The notes under the pieces are model-generated. The model had not been told where the DNA came from. It saw only the letters and a list, made by a program, of their open reading frames with translations, and ran no database searches. Positions 58,118 through 64,000 of a stretch of DNA of 64,000 nucleotides are shown one piece after another. Both the position numbers and the translations under genes were made by a program. The DNA lies in the NCBI GenBank assembly GCA_037576195.1, contig CM075102.1, positions 44,388,745-44,452,744 of the forward strand. Reading direction: 5' to 3'. Origin of the DNA: Phytoseiulus persimilis (lineage: Eukaryota; Arthropoda; Arachnida; Mesostigmata; Phytoseiidae). How positions within the stretch are numbered: position 1 is the first letter of the stretch; each line of letters begins with the position of its first letter.

Positions 58118-59019
58118 TGGTGCTCAGAGAGGTCCCTGTTGCTTCGAGGTACGGGTGATGGCTTTTCGGGGAAAGAGGGAAACGCTTTCAGGGACGGGGG
58201 CTTTCGAAGTCAATTGACAGGCTTAGAAACGCTTCACCCAGCGTGCACGATACCCCACCACCTCGCGGAGATGTTCTGTAGCGTTTGCCCGAAACAGACG
58301 GGATGGAATTATTCGGAGAGGGGAATATCTGAAAATGGATAGACATGAAGGAGAGGAACCCCCGGTCTGTTGATATCCGCCTACTGCCGAGGCCGACGTT
58401 GCCATCAAGGTTTTTGGGAACCTCGCACTGTAGTCGAATCACTCTCTCATCCCCCGACTGCACATGATTCTTAGTCGGTGCATCCTGCTCTCCCTGCAAA
58501 TACGATCATAGAGAACCGTTTCATCGAAAATACACACGGGGCTAGGCCTTGGTGAATGCATATGCAATGTTGCGATTCACGTGTGATGGAAAACATTGAA
58601 TTCGGAGAAAGATTCTCTTCGAGTTCTGAGCGGCCAACACGGGAAAGAAGGCCAAAATATCTTCCCATAGTTATTTATTTAAGTTCCCGGTGGAAAACAG
58701 AGCTTTCTACATTCAGTGCATCAACAGACAAGATTCGAGAGAACATTACAACAAGTGCTTCTTTCTAGGGTTGAGACTTCAACTCAGGAGATTTCACGAA
58801 GCTGCTCTGATACTTCTATACCCACACGCCAAAACGGGATGTGATTCGATATCGATACTCTGCCGGTTCCACTCCCGGGGTTGAGGACAAATCTGCCGAT
58901 TGCTGCCAGGAGGAAAGCAAGAGGAGACGCCTGCATGCGTGAATTGTCTCACATCGTGACCATTGTGACGATGAGAGCGACCCTCATCTCTTATGTCTCC
59001 AATCGATCGGACGCGTTCT
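58118..59019. other. Spacer and 3' UTR of the coiled-coil gene
   Basis: The minus-strand AATAAA at 58674-58679 probably ends the coiled-coil adaptor transcript, about 340 bp past its stop. No other gene is seen. Confidence 0.45.
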
Positions 59020-62000
59020 TTAAAACAGACTCGCGAGCTCGTTGTCGCAGATCCCTGCATGCTGAATCAAGTCCGCTTGATTGTCAAACGGCTGCATGCA
59101 GATCGGGCATTTGCGTTCGTCCTCTCGGGACGCCGCGTTGGCGGCCGCGGCTGAAGGGCGGGCGGGGCCAGCAGTAGCAACAGAAACGCGTGGCCGAGCA
59201 CCTTGAGAGATCGCGGCAGCGGCGGCACCAGCTTGTTGCACGGTGGTCGATTGGAGTTCTTCCAAGAGCCGCATGTTCTGAGCCTGGAGATCTTTGACAG
59301 TTTCGCGGAGCGAACGCGCATCGGCTTCCAAACGGAGTCTGTCGGCCGCAGCGAGATTCTGGGCAGCTCTGTCAACCTGTGAGATTTGAAAACGTTCCCG
59401 TGAGGCGCACTATATCACATCTGAATCTCAAATCGACTCAATTGTGGAAAACGATATCCCAGGAGTTTCAGCATCACTCACGTCATTCTGCGTTCTCGCG
59501 ATTTCGTCGCCAAGATCGACAGGAGGTTGATAATTTCTCTCGAAATTCTGCCAAGTTTCCAGCAGGTTGGCATAGTCAGTCTCAGCTTTTTCTCGCATGG
59601 ATTGTTCGGAGCGGAGCGCAAGTTTGAGAGCCTCTATCTGAGACGCTTGCTCACTCTGGAGACACTTGAAGGCAGCGAGGTTGTCTCTGAGGTTTTCCTC
59701 AGACCTCGCTTCGAAGGCTCTCATTTTAGCAATGAGCTCTCCATTTACCTCCGTTGCAAGCTCCAGCTTCTCACGCAGCAAATCCCTCTCCAGGTTTGCC
59801 TGAGTCAACTTGGAGGTCGCGGCCTCTACTCCGTCGCTCTTCGTCGTACCAACTGGATAGAATTCATGCCGCGTGACCCCGACAGTCGGTTGGCTCGTTG
59901 TTCTGGAAATGTACAGAGTCTCTCAGTGAGTCTCCCTCCGATTCTCCTGTGATGAATGACTCGGAGTCGCAGCACAGCTTCAACAAGTGAAATGCAAAAT
60001 GGATATCAGTTTCCCCGAGATGCTCACGATTCGAGTTGGGAGTCGCGTGCTGCCGAGTGCTGAACGGCGGCGTCGATGTGGCTCTTCTTCAGCTTCTCGA
60101 TCTCCCTGAAGAGGTCGAAAGAATAGATTCAGGGTTAGATTCACAACGATTGATCGAGGTCTTGGAATCGGACATTGATTGTTCGAATTGTGTAGAATGG
60201 TGCTCACTCTGCCATATTCTGGTCCTTGACTTGCAACTGCCCTTCAAGTTCGTCCTTCGCTCTGGAGAGGTAGAAAGAGTTGAAAGAAGTTCGTACTGTG
60301 TGCAGGAGGAAATAATATGAAGCATATCGTTTACTAGCTTACGCCCGAGCTTCCGCGAGTTCCTGGAGGAGTTCTCCGAGCTTCGCTTGCAGTTGATCAA
60401 TGATGGAGCTGCAGGGGAGAAGTTGAGTAAATATATTTTCAATCAGATGCTCAAAACAAGGTGGTCGGTGTGGACAGCGGGAAACATACTCGTCCTCGTT
60501 CTGTCGCTCCTTGGAGTCAAGCTTCTTCTGTAGCTCAGCGATTTCCGCTCGGAGGTCGTTTTCGGCTTCGAATGCCCCTCCTTCGATGCGAACATATGAA
60601 GCCTCATCGGCTCTCATGCGGGCTTCCTCAGCTGCGTTCTGGCACTCAGCGAGCTCCTCTCGGAGCTTCGTGAGCTCTGACTGCAGCTTCGTATTCGAGG
60701 TTTCTGTGGAAAAATCAGGAATCCTGTCGTGAGAATCTCGCACGAAAGGGATGCCGGTCCTCGATCATAGAGTTGCAGCAGCTTCGCCATTCCCATTCCG
60801 CTCGCAATCGAACGTACTCAGACTGAATTCCCGTATCACAGCTTCTTCAAGCTTGCTACGAACGTTTTCTAACACAGCGTTCAGGGTAGCGTTTTCGGTC
60901 TGCAGCTTCAAGGTTGACTGCCTGGCTTCCTCGAGCATTGCGGCATCCCTGGAATGAGTCAAACTCGGTGAGAGGAGAAAGAAGCTCCGTCTCATTAGGA
61001 TCCGATGCCCCAGCGGGATTGTTTTCGATGCATATGCTGAGACACTGACAATAAAAGGAGGGATTTCGTGTTGTTGACAGAAGGCACTGTTAATGGAACA
61101 ACACGGTTCCCCCTAATCCCGGGGATGATGGCGAACATACGGCAGGGGAAAGAGTCGACAAGAAAGGCGGCATCCACTGTGACGGAGCTATCGGTTGGTT
61201 GGCAGTTCTGGTAGCCGCCACTATCGAACTGATGGCAGTCCCCACGAGGGTTGAGCCCATGACCAACGAAGCTGCCGTCATCCCACCGAACAAAAGAGCC
61301 CAGGTCGTCAATCGATAACTTTTCCAATGGCATGCTGGTTCCGTATCTTCCCGGCCCAGGTGTCGCCTTCCGATAGCGTTTGCCGAGCAGATTGAGCTCA
61401 ACTTGTTCTGCTGCTTCAAGAGTTATTTTTCTTGCCTCCCCACCACACGAACTTCCCTTGAGCGATGTCGCAATGAAGACTTACATGCGCCGAGCAATGC
61501 GTCTGAGCACAGCATGAGTCAACTGAGAAAAACTCCGGTGCCGGAGCAGACTTCTCGATTCCTCTTTTTTGAAGTCTGATACTGGGAGGATTCATATCGA
61601 GGACGATAAACAACATGCTACAGAGAGAGTACACAGAGATCACGAACCTGTCATGACATTTTGTCATCTGTTCTTTGTACTCTGAGCAGAGTTGAAGATG
61701 CTTCTTGATAGCCTGCCCATCACGGATAGCCGTCTCTGGAATTTCGAGGAGTTGTTTGTCAGATAACGCCTTCGAGAACAATATTCCCTCGTATGATTCA
61801 CGCGCCACTCGGAAAACTCACGTTTAAGCTGTTCGTTCTCCTTCGTGAGTTTTTCGATGTCGGCCTTGAGGGAAATCGAGTGCACTGAGAATGAGTCCAT
61901 CTTGACCTCGAGTCCGTCGAGCACGTCTGCCTCTTCGGAGAGCTGTACAACAGGACTCTCGCTGATCACGACGAAGTCTTGTTCTGAGTTATGGATGGAC

Positions 62001-62032
62001 GAACGGCCCGGGATCTCGATGGATGCCGACAT
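59020..62032 (-). CDS. Coiled-coil adaptor with C-terminal UBZ-like zinc finger (optineurin/NEMO-like)
   Basis: Nine exons: 62032-61822, 61735-61648, 60948-60818, 60703-60490, 60408-60343, 60261-60208, 60105-60028, 59902-59482 and 59376-59020. All phases match; 539 residues. Near the N-terminus NSEQDFVVISESPV has an acidic-flanked F-V-V-I that fits a LIR (Atg8-binding) motif. Residues from about 50 to 430 are heptad-rich coiled coil (QSELTKLREELAECQNAAEE, ERDLLREKLELATEVNGELI), broken by a Thr/Ser/Pro linker (SSTTSQPTVGVTR). After an Ala-rich linker the C-terminus has one finger, CPICMQPF...LIQHAGIC (C-x2-C...H-x3-C), as in optineurin, NEMO and TAX1BP1. These connect ubiquitin to NF-kB signalling or selective autophagy. 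A canonical UBAN motif (DFxxER) is not visible, so orthology is open. Rabaptin-like or other endosomal coiled-coil proteins are alternatives. Confidence 0.7.

Positions 62033-64000
<1,968 letters not shown>

Overview
This is animal nuclear DNA, not bacterial or viral. Genes are split by short GT-AG introns (mostly 80-140 bp), many have TATA boxes 20-60 bp upstream of small first exons and AATAAA signals downstream, and gene spacing is tight. Three chitin-binding (Rebers-Riddiford) cuticle proteins, a six-cysteine ML/NPC2 secreted carrier and an arthropod-type gustatory receptor point to an arthropod. The style (near 50% GC, small introns, intron-poor housekeeping genes) best fits a mite or tick; a predatory (mesostigmatan) mite is my guess, untested.

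Layout. 2.1-5.4 kb: an NPC2/ML gene whose first intron contains a cuticle-like gene on the opposite strand. 8.7-9.9 kb: a histidine-acid-phosphatase-like gene that has lost its catalytic residues. 12.6-13.8 kb: an RR-2 cuticle gene. 16.3-18.1 kb: ENY2 (SAGA/TREX-2) convergent with a Meox-type homeobox gene whose intron splits the homeodomain. 20.2-22.8 kb: two RR-1 cuticle paralogs head to head. 23.0-25.5 kb: XPD/ERCC2 helicase, almost intronless. 26.75-27.9 kb: an unrecognised single-pass membrane protein. 31.3-32.4 kb: a gustatory-receptor-family gene. 36.4-45.5 kb: Notum, the Wnt deacylase, with a long 5' region and nine coding exons. 46.1-47.8 kb: two small secreted proteins, one His-rich. 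48.0-50.0 kb: a glucose-transporter-like MFS gene. 50.3-52.2 kb: an unknown terminal exon and a secreted precursor with a furin-type site. 53.9-54.5 kb: a 106-residue unknown. 57.2-58.1 kb: a long-inverted-repeat transposon with TA target duplication. 58.7-62.0 kb: a nine-exon coiled-coil adaptor with a UBZ-like zinc finger and a LIR-like N-terminus. 63.5 kb to the end: ZNF330/NOA36, cut by the window edge.

The genes do not form one pathway; this is an ordinary gene-dense animal region with clusters of secreted and cuticular products. The joined exon models listed here have lengths divisible by three, with matching phases at every junction, except where marked uncertain. The most unusual items are the nested antisense gene, the inactive phosphatase, the Notum insert, the coiled-coil adaptor and the fold-back transposon. 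I found no CRISPR array, operon, tRNA or rRNA.
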